This document shows positions 7,504-15,082 of a DNA stretch of 64,000 bases, in pieces. Source of the stretch: Lachnospira sp900551945 (GTDB lineage: Bacteria; Bacillota; Clostridia; Lachnospirales; Lachnospiraceae); the NCBI GenBank assembly GCA_048380335.1, contig DBFCCI010000038.1, positions 62,001-126,000 of the forward strand, read 5' to 3'. Each line of letters starts with the position of its first letter. Position 1 is the stretch's first letter. Under the pieces are notes generated by a model. It searched no databases and was not told where the DNA came from. It saw only the letters and a list, made by a program, of their open reading frames with translations. Position numbers and translations under genes: made by a program.

Positions 7504-8577
7504 TTATATAATAGTGCCTCCACCTAAAACATAATCTCCATCGTACAATACAACTGCTTGTCCCGGTGTTACAGCTCTTTGTGGCTCATCAAATACACAC
7601 TCTAATAAGTCATTATCAACTACTTTTATAGTACACCAGTCACCATCGTGATTATATCTTATCTTAGCCTTAACTCTCATGCCATCTTCTGGCTTTTCAA
7701 CACTCATAAAGTTAAGGCGGTTAGCATAGAGCTTTCCAGCAAGTACATCTTCATTCTTACCTATAACTACTTCATTAGTTTCAGGTCTTATTGCCACAAC
7801 GAATACTGGATAACCAAGAGCTAGTCCTAACCCTTTTCTTTGACCTACTGTATAATGAATTATACCCTTGTGCTGTCCTAACACATTACCTTGTAAATCA
7901 ACAAAATTACCTGGGCTACTTATATAACCTGTTTCTCTTTCTATATATCCTGCATAGTCATTGTCTGGTACAAAGCAAATCTCCATACTGTCAGGCTTAT
8001 GTGCCACTTGAATACCTATCTTTTCTGCAATTGCACGAATTTCATCTTTTGTGTAATCACCAACAGGCATAAGAGTTTTTGATAACTGGTCTTGTGTAAG
8101 ATTGTAAAGTGCGTAAGTCTGGTCTTTCTTTGCTGTGACAGAATTTTTAATTGCATATCTTCCATTGTCAAGCTTTTCAATTCTTGCATAATGACCTGTT
8201 GCAATATAATCTGCACCAATCTGTAAACTTCTTGTAAGAAGTGACTCCCACTTAACATATCTATTACAAGCTATACATGGATTAGGTGTTCTTCCATTCT
8301 TATACTCATCGACAAAATAATCTATAACATACTTCTTAAAGTCTTTTTTAAAGTTCATAACATAATAAGGTATATCAAGTTGTGCTGCAACACGTCTTGC
8401 GTCATCTACAGCAGAAAGTCCACAACAGCCACCATTTTCTTCAACAGCCGCAGTTTCTTCATCTTGCCATATCTGCATTGTAACACCTATAACATCATAT
8501 CCTTGTTCCTTTAAAAGATAAGCCGCCACAGAGGAGTCCACTCCTCCTGACATACCAACTACTACCTTTTTTTTCAT
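7504..8577 (-). CDS. mnmA: tRNA-specific 2-thiouridylase MnmA
   Basis: A 357-aa enzyme that makes 2-thiouridine at the wobble position (U34) of Lys, Glu and Gln tRNAs, using sulfur relayed from a cysteine desulfurase. The N-terminal PP-loop GMSGGVDSSVAAYLL (residues 8-22) binds ATP. The catalytic cysteines are visible in PNPCIACNRYVKW (about 100) and EICFVPDNDY (about 200). The central domain has TGHYARIE, and the C-terminal beta-barrel runs to TPGQAVVLYDGDYVLGGGTI. Length is normal for the family. It is cotranscribed with the MBL gene. No nifS/iscS-like partner is adjacent. Confidence 0.97.
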   Translation of the reverse strand: MKKKVVVGMSGGVDSSVAAYLLKEQGYDVIGVTMQIWQDEETAAVEENGGCCGLSAVDDARRVAAQLDIPYYVMNFKKDFKKYVIDYFVDEYKNGRTPNPCIACNRYVKWESLLTRSLQIGADYIATGHYARIEKLDNGRYAIKNSVTAKKDQTYALYNLTQDQLSKTLMPVGDYTKDEIRAIAEKIGIQVAHKPDSMEICFVPDNDYAGYIERETGYISSPGNFVDLQGNVLGQHKGIIHYTVGQRKGLGLALGYPVFVVAIRPETNEVVIGKNEDVLAGKLYANRLNFMSVEKPEDGMRVKAKIRYNHDGDWCTIKVVDNDLLECVFDEPQRAVTPGQAVVLYDGDYVLGGGTII

Positions 8578-8626
8578 TACTAAAATCCATTCCCATTCTG
8601 TCGTAAATGACTTTATTATTTAAAAT

Positions 8627-9313
8627 TTATACACTTTGTGTAAAGTTACTCAACAATGTATTATAGCTTTCAGAATATGAAGCACTATTTGTATAGTTAG
8701 ACACAGCTAACGAATACATTGCTGATATTGCATTAGCTTCAACATATATACTTTTTGTAGCTACTTCTTCTGTAAAATCTGTATTTGAATAAAATGCTTT
8801 CTTTATATCTTCTACATCAGCATTTTTAAGTACTTCTTCATCAAGTGAAAGCTTTCCATCTTTATCGAGTGTTATTCCTGCCTTTGAAAGCTTTTCACTA
8901 TTTTTCTTTATTAATGCTGTAAGTTCTTCTTTATACGATGAATTAGATGTTCCACCTACACTGTCCATTCCTTCAATCATACTATTATAACTATCAACAA
9001 AATCTTTTACAGCACTATATACCTTTGTTTTATCTGTGTTTTCTTCTGAAAATAATGAACCCTCATCTGTATTTGTAAGTGTAATTATCGCTGTTCTAAG
9101 GTCAACTGCTGAACTTTTAATCTGTGAGTATCCTTCGTTTACTTCATCAGTATCGGTATCACTTCCAAATGTTATCCCATGTGCTTTAAGATTAGCTTTT
9201 GCCTCATTTGATAATGCACTTCCTGTCACCTTATAGTTAATAATATCACTTACATTTTTATTATTATTCATATAATCTAATAAGGTACTTCCATAATTTC
9301 CAACAACTCTCAT
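8627..9313 (-). CDS. FliD-like orphan protein
   Basis: A 228-aa protein resembling the C-terminal part of flagellar cap protein FliD: AVKDFVDSYNSMIEGMDS, then LTALIKKNSEKLSKAGITLDKDGKLSLDEEVLKNAD and a long Ser/Asn-rich tail. It lacks the N-terminal half of FliD, and there is no flagellar gene in the window. No signal peptide or membrane helix is visible. Short FliD-like proteins of this kind occur in non-motile Lachnospiraceae with no known function. It could be a remnant of a flagellar gene or a repurposed coiled-coil protein. Confidence 0.65.
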   Translation of the reverse strand: MRVVGNYGSTLLDYMNNNKNVSDIINYKVTGSALSNEAKANLKAHGITFGSDTDTDEVNEGYSQIKSSAVDLRTAIITLTNTDEGSLFSEENTDKTKVYSAVKDFVDSYNSMIEGMDSVGGTSNSSYKEELTALIKKNSEKLSKAGITLDKDGKLSLDEEVLKNADVEDIKKAFYSNTDFTEEVATKSIYVEANAISAMYSLAVSNYTNSASYSESYNTLLSNFTQSV

Positions 9314-9417
9314 AAAATCTCCATTCTGCTACTTTTAATACAATAGCTTTAATATTAATACTCAATAATAATGATGTGTTTAAATATTCACACTATTATA
9401 ATATATTAAATATCGGA

Positions 9418-10287
9418 CTATTTTATGTTTTTGTGTATATATTTATTTATGATTTTTTCAATATCACTTTGAAATCTTATAAATCTGCCTTGCTCTGATT
9501 TTACAAATCTTTCTGACTTTACCAATTCTTCAAATTCGTCATAATCAAGAAATTGATAATTCATTGTTTCTCCTGCTTGAAGAACTATCTCATACTCTTT
9601 TTCTTTTGGTATATAATTAAAGAACCCATGATAAATACAGTGTCTTTTGTCGTCTACAAACTTATACATCTCAATAAGTTCTCCATAATTAACTTCAAGC
9701 CCTGTTTCTTCTTTAAGCTCTCTTATTGCTCCATCTTCAGCATTTTCACCTGTAAGAATAGAGCCTCCCGTCACTTCCCATTTAAGCGGATTAGTCTTAT
9801 TGCGTGACCTTTGTGTAGATAATATTTTTCCTTGATAATTCATTGTATATACCATAACTACTACATGATATACACCATCTTCAAGTTCTTTTGCCATGCT
9901 TCTTGGAATTTGATAACCTAGCTTATGTTCATTTTTATCATAAGCGTCCCACATCTCCTCGTTGACCATCTCAATATGACTATCAAAGTACTGTTCTTGA
10001 AAATGTATCATATCTTCTATTTGTTGTCTTGTATACATGATATTTTCTGGTACAATTATCCATTTATCTTCAACATCATCATTTCTTTTAACAACTGCAA
10101 TTCTTTTACCAGTAAATTCATCAACAGGAACATCTACACCTAATACATAAGCATCTTGTTCTTCTCCATCACCTGCTATAATTCCTTTTACATATCCGTA
10201 ATTAACTGGATACACCATTGTTGGAATATCTGGGTGTACAGAACCTAACGGTCTATCCATCTTGACTGTATATATCTCTTCGTTCAA
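9418..10287 (-). CDS. Pyrophosphatase-like domain fused to Nudix hydrolase
   Basis: A 289-aa two-domain protein. Residues 1-110 resemble a reduced type I inorganic pyrophosphatase (MDRPLGSVHP, TMVYPVNYGYVKGIIAG, DGEEQDAYVLG, DDVEDKW). The usual DGDPxD metal motif is altered to DGEEQD. Residues about 135-285 are a Nudix hydrolase with a perfect Nudix box, GSILTGENAEDGAIRELKEE followed by TGL. The Nudix half would hydrolyse a nucleoside diphosphate derivative; the first half might clear pyrophosphate or only bind a phosphate ligand. The gene stands alone. The Nudix call is firm; the activity of the first domain is uncertain. Confidence 0.85.
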   Translation of the reverse strand: MNEEIYTVKMDRPLGSVHPDIPTMVYPVNYGYVKGIIAGDGEEQDAYVLGVDVPVDEFTGKRIAVVKRNDDVEDKWIIVPENIMYTRQQIEDMIHFQEQYFDSHIEMVNEEMWDAYDKNEHKLGYQIPRSMAKELEDGVYHVVVMVYTMNYQGKILSTQRSRNKTNPLKWEVTGGSILTGENAEDGAIRELKEETGLEVNYGELIEMYKFVDDKRHCIYHGFFNYIPKEKEYEIVLQAGETMNYQFLDYDEFEELVKSERFVKSEQGRFIRFQSDIEKIINKYIHKNIK

Positions 10288-10424
10288 AACATTTCCGTCC
10301 TTTTTACATTCGTATTCAAGTTATTATTTACAAGTTCCTTGTGAACAGTAACATATTTTTGTGAAACTTTCAAGAACATTACTAAAAAACTACACATTTT
10401 AAAAAAAACTTATAACTATAACAA

Positions 10425-10460
10425 AAAACCCGATACACTCTTACGAATATATCAGGTTTT
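10425..10460 (-). terminator. Terminator of the fructose PTS operon
   Basis: Hairpin AAACCTGATA ... TATCGGGTTT followed by TTTTGTTA on the minus strand, about 60 bp past the HPr stop. Confidence 0.85.
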
Positions 10461-10521
10461 TATATTTTTTAATATATTCCTACTTATTGCTTTGCACAAT
10501 ACAAGTTAGAAACTCACCTCA

Positions 10522-10779
10522 TTAAAGATTTGCTTTTAAAAATGCTTCAAGTTTTTCAATAGCTACATCTTCATCTTCACCTTCAGCTTTTAATACAATT
10601 GTCTGTCCTTGCTTTGCTGCAAGTCCCATAATTCCAAATATTCTCTTAGCATCTACTTCTTTTCCATCTTTACTTATAGTAATCTTACTTGAAAATGTTC
10701 CTGCCTCTTTAACAAGTGCTCCTGCTGGTCTTGCATGAATACCCTCTGGGTCTGTGATAACATAAGTAAATTCTTTCAT
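10522..10779 (-). CDS. ptsH: Phosphocarrier protein HPr
   Basis: HPr carries phosphate from enzyme I to the PTS EIIA domains. The start is the ATG at 10779 (MKEFTYVI): the ATG 15 bases earlier is part of the ribosome site ATGGAGGACAAAATT. The protein then has 85 aa. The catalytic His is in DPEGIHARPAGALV (about residue 15). The region that carries regulatory Ser46 in Bacillus HPr (AKSIMGxMSL) reads DAKRIFGIMGLAAKQG, with Arg at that place, so HPr-kinase control as known in bacilli would not apply. It is the last gene of the fructose operon and probably serves as the cell's general HPr, since ptsI lies apart at 35826. Confidence 0.95.
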   Translation of the reverse strand: MKEFTYVITDPEGIHARPAGALVKEAGTFSSKITISKDGKEVDAKRIFGIMGLAAKQGQTIVLKAEGEDEDVAIEKLEAFLKANL

Positions 10780-10812
10780 AATTTTGTCCTCCATTCATTT
10801 TTTTGATTTTAA

Positions 10813-12780
10813 TTAATTTTTATTTTTCTTTAATAAGCCTAATAGTAAGGCAGCTACAACTGAACCTACTACAAATGCTATAATATAGCCAAATACATTT
10901 CCTACTGTTGGGAATACAAATATTCCTCCATGTGGTGCTCTTAATGTACAACCAAATGCCATTGAAAGTCCTCCTGCAATAGCTGAACCTATCATACAAG
11001 CCGGAATTACTCTTAATGGGTCAGAAGCTGCATAAGGTATTGCACCTTCTGAGATAAAGCAAAGTCCCATAATGTAGTTTACTGGACCAGATTTTCTTTC
11101 TTCTGGTGTGAATTTATTCTTGAAAAATGTTGTTGCAAGAGCAATTGCAAATGGTGGTATCATACCGCCAACCATTACTGCCGCCATAATCATAAAGCCA
11201 CTTTCTGACTGCTCTGCAAGCATACCTGTACCAAATACATATGCTGCTTTGTTAAATGGACCACCCATATCAATTGACATCATTGCTCCAAGTACACAAC
11301 CAAGAAGTATCTTACTACTACTTCCCATTGAATTTAAGAAGCTTGTAAGGCCAGTATTTAATGCACTTACAAATGGGTCAACCGCACACATAAATAATGC
11401 CATAAGAAGTGTTCCAACTAATGGATATATTAAAATTGACTTAATACCATCAAGTGCTTTAGGAAGATATTCACATACTTTCTTTAAGCCAATTACAAGA
11501 TAACCGCCTACAAAACCTGCAAGCATAGCTCCAATAAAACCGGCTGGAACTGTTCCCTTTGCTGCTGGGTCTGCAAATGTTGAACCAACTGAAGCTATAT
11601 AACCACCTACAAAACCTACAACGATACCCGGTCTATCCGCAATACTCATTGCAATGTATCCTGCAAGTACTGGTAACATAAAGTTAAAGGCATATCCACC
11701 CATTGTTTTAAACCAAGCTGCAACAGGTGTATTTGTACCAAAATTAGCAGGGTCTATTGAATAATCATCAAGAAGAAAGGCAATAGCAATAAGTATACCG
11801 CCACCAACTACAAATGGAAGCATGTGAGAAACACCATTCATAAGGTGCTTATACAATTGATGCCACACACCGCCCTTTGAGTCATTATTAGAGGTTGTAT
11901 CTGTATCTGCACCTGTTGCGTGATAGATTGGAGCTTCTTTATTAACAACCTTTTCCATTAACTGTTCAGGCTTACTTATACCGTCTGATACTGGAACTTC
12001 AACAAGTCTTTTTCCTGCGAAACGCTCCATTGGAACTTTTGTATCAGCCGCAACTATTATTCCGTCTGCTTCTGCTATTTCTTCACTTGTAAGTACATTT
12101 TTAGCTCCACTAGAACCTCTGGTTTCAACTTTTACATCATATCCTAATTCCAATGCTTTTTTCTGTATTGCTTCTGCCGCCATATAAGTATGTGCAATTC
12201 CTGTAGGACAACCTGTTACTGCAAGAATTTTTATTTTTTTCTTAGTACTATCTGCACTATCTTGTGTAGTATTTTGTGTACTATTATCAGAAGCACTACT
12301 TGATGAATTATTTTCTTCATCTTTTTCGCTTTCAGCATCATCAATTATCTTAAGAAATTCTTCTACACTTTTGGCTGACTTTAATTTGTTAGTAAAGTCT
12401 TCGTCCATAAGAAGTACTGACAACTTGCCTAATACATCAAGATGTACATTATCTTTTGTATTTGGAGCTGCTATAAGGAATAATAAATTAACTGGCTGAC
12501 CATCAAGGGCATCAAATTCAACACCATCTGGAACAACCATTGCAGCAAGTCCCGGACTATTTACTGCGTCAGACTTACAGTGCGGAATTGCTATTCCTTC
12601 ACCAACACCTGTTGTACTTTCTTTTTCTCTTGCGAATACACCTTTTAAATATTTCTGCTCATCATTGATTTTTCCACTTTTTACCATAAGTGAAACCATT
12701 TTTTTTAGGACATCTTCTTTGCCCTTAGCACTACCATTTAAGTCAATGCTTCTAACATCAAGTAAATCAACAATTCTCAT
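10813..12780 (-). CDS. fruA: Fructose-specific PTS transporter EIIABC
   Basis: A 655-aa membrane permease that imports fructose as fructose-1-phosphate. The domain order is EIIA (residues 1-150, phosphorylated His in GVGEGIAIPHCKSDAV), an acidic/Ser-rich linker (about 150-180), EIIB (about 185-285, phosphorylated Cys in VTGCPTGIAHTYMAAEAI) and EIIC (about 310-650, with about nine membrane helices and GGPFNKAAYVFG). Length and order match FruA of Firmicutes. It lies between fruK and HPr with short gaps, so the operon holds uptake, the next enzymatic step and the phosphocarrier. Confidence 0.97.
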   Translation of the reverse strand: MRIVDLLDVRSIDLNGSAKGKEDVLKKMVSLMVKSGKINDEQKYLKGVFAREKESTTGVGEGIAIPHCKSDAVNSPGLAAMVVPDGVEFDALDGQPVNLLFLIAAPNTKDNVHLDVLGKLSVLLMDEDFTNKLKSAKSVEEFLKIIDDAESEKDEENNSSSSASDNSTQNTTQDSADSTKKKIKILAVTGCPTGIAHTYMAAEAIQKKALELGYDVKVETRGSSGAKNVLTSEEIAEADGIIVAADTKVPMERFAGKRLVEVPVSDGISKPEQLMEKVVNKEAPIYHATGADTDTTSNNDSKGGVWHQLYKHLMNGVSHMLPFVVGGGILIAIAFLLDDYSIDPANFGTNTPVAAWFKTMGGYAFNFMLPVLAGYIAMSIADRPGIVVGFVGGYIASVGSTFADPAAKGTVPAGFIGAMLAGFVGGYLVIGLKKVCEYLPKALDGIKSILIYPLVGTLLMALFMCAVDPFVSALNTGLTSFLNSMGSSSKILLGCVLGAMMSIDMGGPFNKAAYVFGTGMLAEQSESGFMIMAAVMVGGMIPPFAIALATTFFKNKFTPEERKSGPVNYIMGLCFISEGAIPYAASDPLRVIPACMIGSAIAGGLSMAFGCTLRAPHGGIFVFPTVGNVFGYIIAFVVGSVVAALLLGLLKKNKN

Positions 12781-12817
12781 GCGTAAAACCCCTTTCTACA
12801 TAATTAATTTTAGATGT

Positions 12818-13732
12818 TTATTCACCAATAACTATACTCTGCTTTAATGCTTCTACTTCTTCTTTTGTAGCAAGTTTATCTGAAAATGCACTAGCACTTC
12901 CTGTACATACGCCTGTTTTAAATGCTTCTTTATAATCTTTACTTGTTAAATATCCTGCAATGAAACCTGCAACCATTGAATCTCCTGCTCCTACAGAATT
13001 TTTAACTTTTCCCTTTGGTGCTTTTGACTTTATTACACTTCCGTCTTCTGCTACTAATACAGCACCTTCTCCTGCCATCGAAACAAGAACATTACAAGCT
13101 CCCATTTCTTTTAACTTTTTAGCATAGTAAACAACTTCATCCCTTGTTGTCAATTCCACTCCAAATATCTCACCCAACTCATGATTGTTAGGCTTTATAA
13201 GAAATGGTTTATACTCAAGAACATTTACAAGTAAATCTTTTGTTGCGTCAACAATTACTTTGACATCTCTTTCTGCTAAATATTTCATAATATCCATATA
13301 CATTGAAGATGGCATAACTGTTGGTATGCTTCCCGCTAATACTAAAATGTCATCCTTTTTAAGTTGGTCTAACTTTTTATATAATTCATCTATATTACTA
13401 CTTTCTATTAATGGACCTTGACCATTAATCTCACTTTCACTCGATGAACGTACTTTCACATTAATTCTTGAAAGCCCACTATCTACATGAATAAAATCAT
13501 GTGAAACTCCTGCCTCATTAATAAGTCTTATAATTTCTTTTCCAGTAAATCCTGCCTCAAAACCAAGAGCAATATTATCAAAGCCCAGATTTTTAAGCAC
13601 TATTGATACATTAATACCCTTACCGCCAGGATATATAAGTTCTGTTGATGTTCGATTAACTCTTCCAAGTTTGAAGTCTTCAACTGTTACTATATAATCT
13701 AATGACGGATTAAATGTCACTGTATATATCAT
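12818..13732 (-). CDS. fruK: 1-phosphofructokinase FruK
   Basis: A 304-aa PfkB-family kinase that converts fructose-1-phosphate to fructose-1,6-bisphosphate. The first PfkB motif is PGGKGINVSIVLKNLG (residues 36-51). The C-terminal ATP/anion-hole motif is NSVGAGDSMVAGFIAGY, with catalytic Asp in GAGDS. The start has an AGGTA-like upstream region and GGGAGG (ATGGGAGGCTTTTTATG). It lies between fruR and fruA, which fixes the substrate as fructose-1-P rather than tagatose-6-P. The 223-bp gap to fruR may hold a second promoter. Confidence 0.96.
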   Translation of the reverse strand: MIYTVTFNPSLDYIVTVEDFKLGRVNRTSTELIYPGGKGINVSIVLKNLGFDNIALGFEAGFTGKEIIRLINEAGVSHDFIHVDSGLSRINVKVRSSSESEINGQGPLIESSNIDELYKKLDQLKKDDILVLAGSIPTVMPSSMYMDIMKYLAERDVKVIVDATKDLLVNVLEYKPFLIKPNNHELGEIFGVELTTRDEVVYYAKKLKEMGACNVLVSMAGEGAVLVAEDGSVIKSKAPKGKVKNSVGAGDSMVAGFIAGYLTSKDYKEAFKTGVCTGSASAFSDKLATKEEVEALKQSIVIGE

Positions 13733-13955
13733 AAAAAGCCTCCCATCTACATCTATTTAATATTGATGTCAAACAGCTTATCAAAATCATTACACCACCT
13801 TATGATACCACTATGCGAAACACACTCTGCAAGCTTCTTAAATTATTATGGCAAGTAAAAAGCTTATTGTTCATGTAAATTAAGTTTCACATACTATAAT
13901 TTACACAATCTAAGTTGGAAACTTTATTGATTATGTTAAACTGTATGATTTTATT

Positions 13956-14702
13956 TTATACTTTAATTATATTTGGATATTTGCTATACTTATCATTATC
14001 AAATTTATCTGTAATAATACATGCTTTTTTTATGTCAGCAAAGGATACACTTGATATTTTTGAAAACTTACTACTGTCACACAGTATATATTTTTCTTTA
14101 CATCTGCTTAATGCCTTTTTCTTTAAAACGGCTTCTCTATAGTCTGGTGTAGTTATACCATTTTGAATACTTACACCATTTGCTCCAAAAAATCCCTTTG
14201 TAAAGTTGTATTTATCAAGTGCAATAAGTGTTTCTTCTCCAACTATTGCTTCCGTTTCTAACTTAAATTCACCACCAAGTATATGCACTGTAAACCCTAA
14301 CTGAGTAAGCTTTTTGGCATGTCCTATTCCATTTGTAACAAATGTAACATTACGTCGTGGCTCTATATAATCAATCATAAGCTCTGTTGTAGTTCCTGCA
14401 TCTATATATACAAAGTCACCATCTTTAATAAGTGATGCTGCATATCTTCCAATTGCTCTTTTTGCATCTATATTACATTCTTTTCTAAATGAAACTGTTT
14501 CATCGGTTGTTCTGTATTGCATATTATTACTTACAGCACCACCTCTTACTTTAGTTACTCTTCTGTCATTATCTAATACTATTAAATCTCTTCTTATAGT
14601 AGATTCAGATATATTAAGCTCTTGAGAAAGTTCTTGTACAGATACGCTTCCTTCCCTGTCTGTTATTGCTACTATTCTTTGAAGTCTTTCTTCTGTAAGC
14701 AT
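13956..14702 (-). CDS. fruR: DeoR-family repressor of the fructose operon
   Basis: A 248-aa DeoR-type regulator. The N-terminal HTH reads ITDREGSVSVQELSQELNISESTIRRDL (written here in two parts: ITDREGSVSVQELSQEL and NISESTIRRDL). The C-terminal sugar-phosphate sensor includes GRYAASLIKDGDFVYIDAGT and FVTNGIGHAKKL. DeoR-type FruR proteins are released from DNA by fructose-1-phosphate. It is the first gene of the fru operon, downstream of a strong promoter and an eight-copy 9-bp repeat that may be its operator array. Confidence 0.92.
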   Translation of the reverse strand: MLTEERLQRIVAITDREGSVSVQELSQELNISESTIRRDLIVLDNDRRVTKVRGGAVSNNMQYRTTDETVSFRKECNIDAKRAIGRYAASLIKDGDFVYIDAGTTTELMIDYIEPRRNVTFVTNGIGHAKKLTQLGFTVHILGGEFKLETEAIVGEETLIALDKYNFTKGFFGANGVSIQNGITTPDYREAVLKKKALSRCKEKYILCDSSKFSKISSVSFADIKKACIITDKFDNDKYSKYPNIIKV

Positions 14703-14732
14703 ATCAACACCTTCTTTTTAGTAAAATATTAT

Positions 14733-14804
14733 TTTATTGTGTTTATTGTGTTTATTGTGTTTATTGTGTTTATTGTGTTTATTGTGTTTATTGTGTTTAT
14801 TGTG
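14733..14804. repeat. Eight perfect tandem copies of TTTATTGTG
   Basis: The 9-bp unit TTTATTGTG (CACAATAAA on the transcribed strand) is repeated eight times without a mismatch, from 14733 to 14804. It begins about 20 bp downstream of the expected transcription start and ends about 30 bp before the fruR start codon. It is either a multi-site operator for a DeoR-type regulator or a slippage-prone tract. It makes a meaningless plus-strand ORF with a repeated Ile-Val-Phe pattern. Confidence 0.97.
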
Positions 14805-14831
14805 TTTACGACTACTGTTTTCTTTATCTGT

Positions 14832-14860
14832 ATATTAGCACATTGCGTTTTCATTTTCAA
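14832..14860 (-). promoter_or_regulatory. fru operon promoter
   Basis: On the minus strand TTGAAA (14855-14860), 17-bp spacer, TGC-TAATAT (-10 at 14832-14837): a strong sigma-A promoter with an extended -10. It lies directly upstream of the tandem repeat and fruR. Confidence 0.85.
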
Positions 14861-14983
14861 GCATTTTTAATCATTTTCTTTCATCTTTTTTCATCTTCCT
14901 TTAAATTCTTTCATTTGCACCAACTTTATTATTAAAATTACACTTATTACTGTTTGTAATAAAAATAAACTTATTATACACTT

Positions 14984-15051
14984 AAAAAAAACAGAATTAA
15001 CACTTAATATTAATCATTAGATGTTGATATTAAGTATTAATTCTGTTTTTT
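14984..15051 (-). terminator. Terminator of the ABC exporter operon
   Basis: Stem of more than 20 bp (AACAGAATTAA-ACTTAATAT arms) followed by at least eight Ts on the minus strand; the other side is T-rich too, so it may work in both directions. Confidence 0.92.
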
Positions 15052-15082
15052 ATGTTTTCTTTAATTAGCTATTTCATCAAAC

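Noticed and set aside
10780..10794. Five extra residues at the HPr start (ATG at 10794)
   Set aside because: Those codons are the GGAGG ribosome site of the ATG at 10779; known HPr proteins start at the latter.
14733..14804. Possible CRISPR array
   Set aside because: The units are 9 bp and contiguous, without spacers; no cas gene is in the window.
14622..14870. Plus-strand ORF with repeated Ile-Val-Phe
   Set aside because: It is produced by the 9-bp tandem repeat read in frame, lies antisense to fruR and has no ribosome site.
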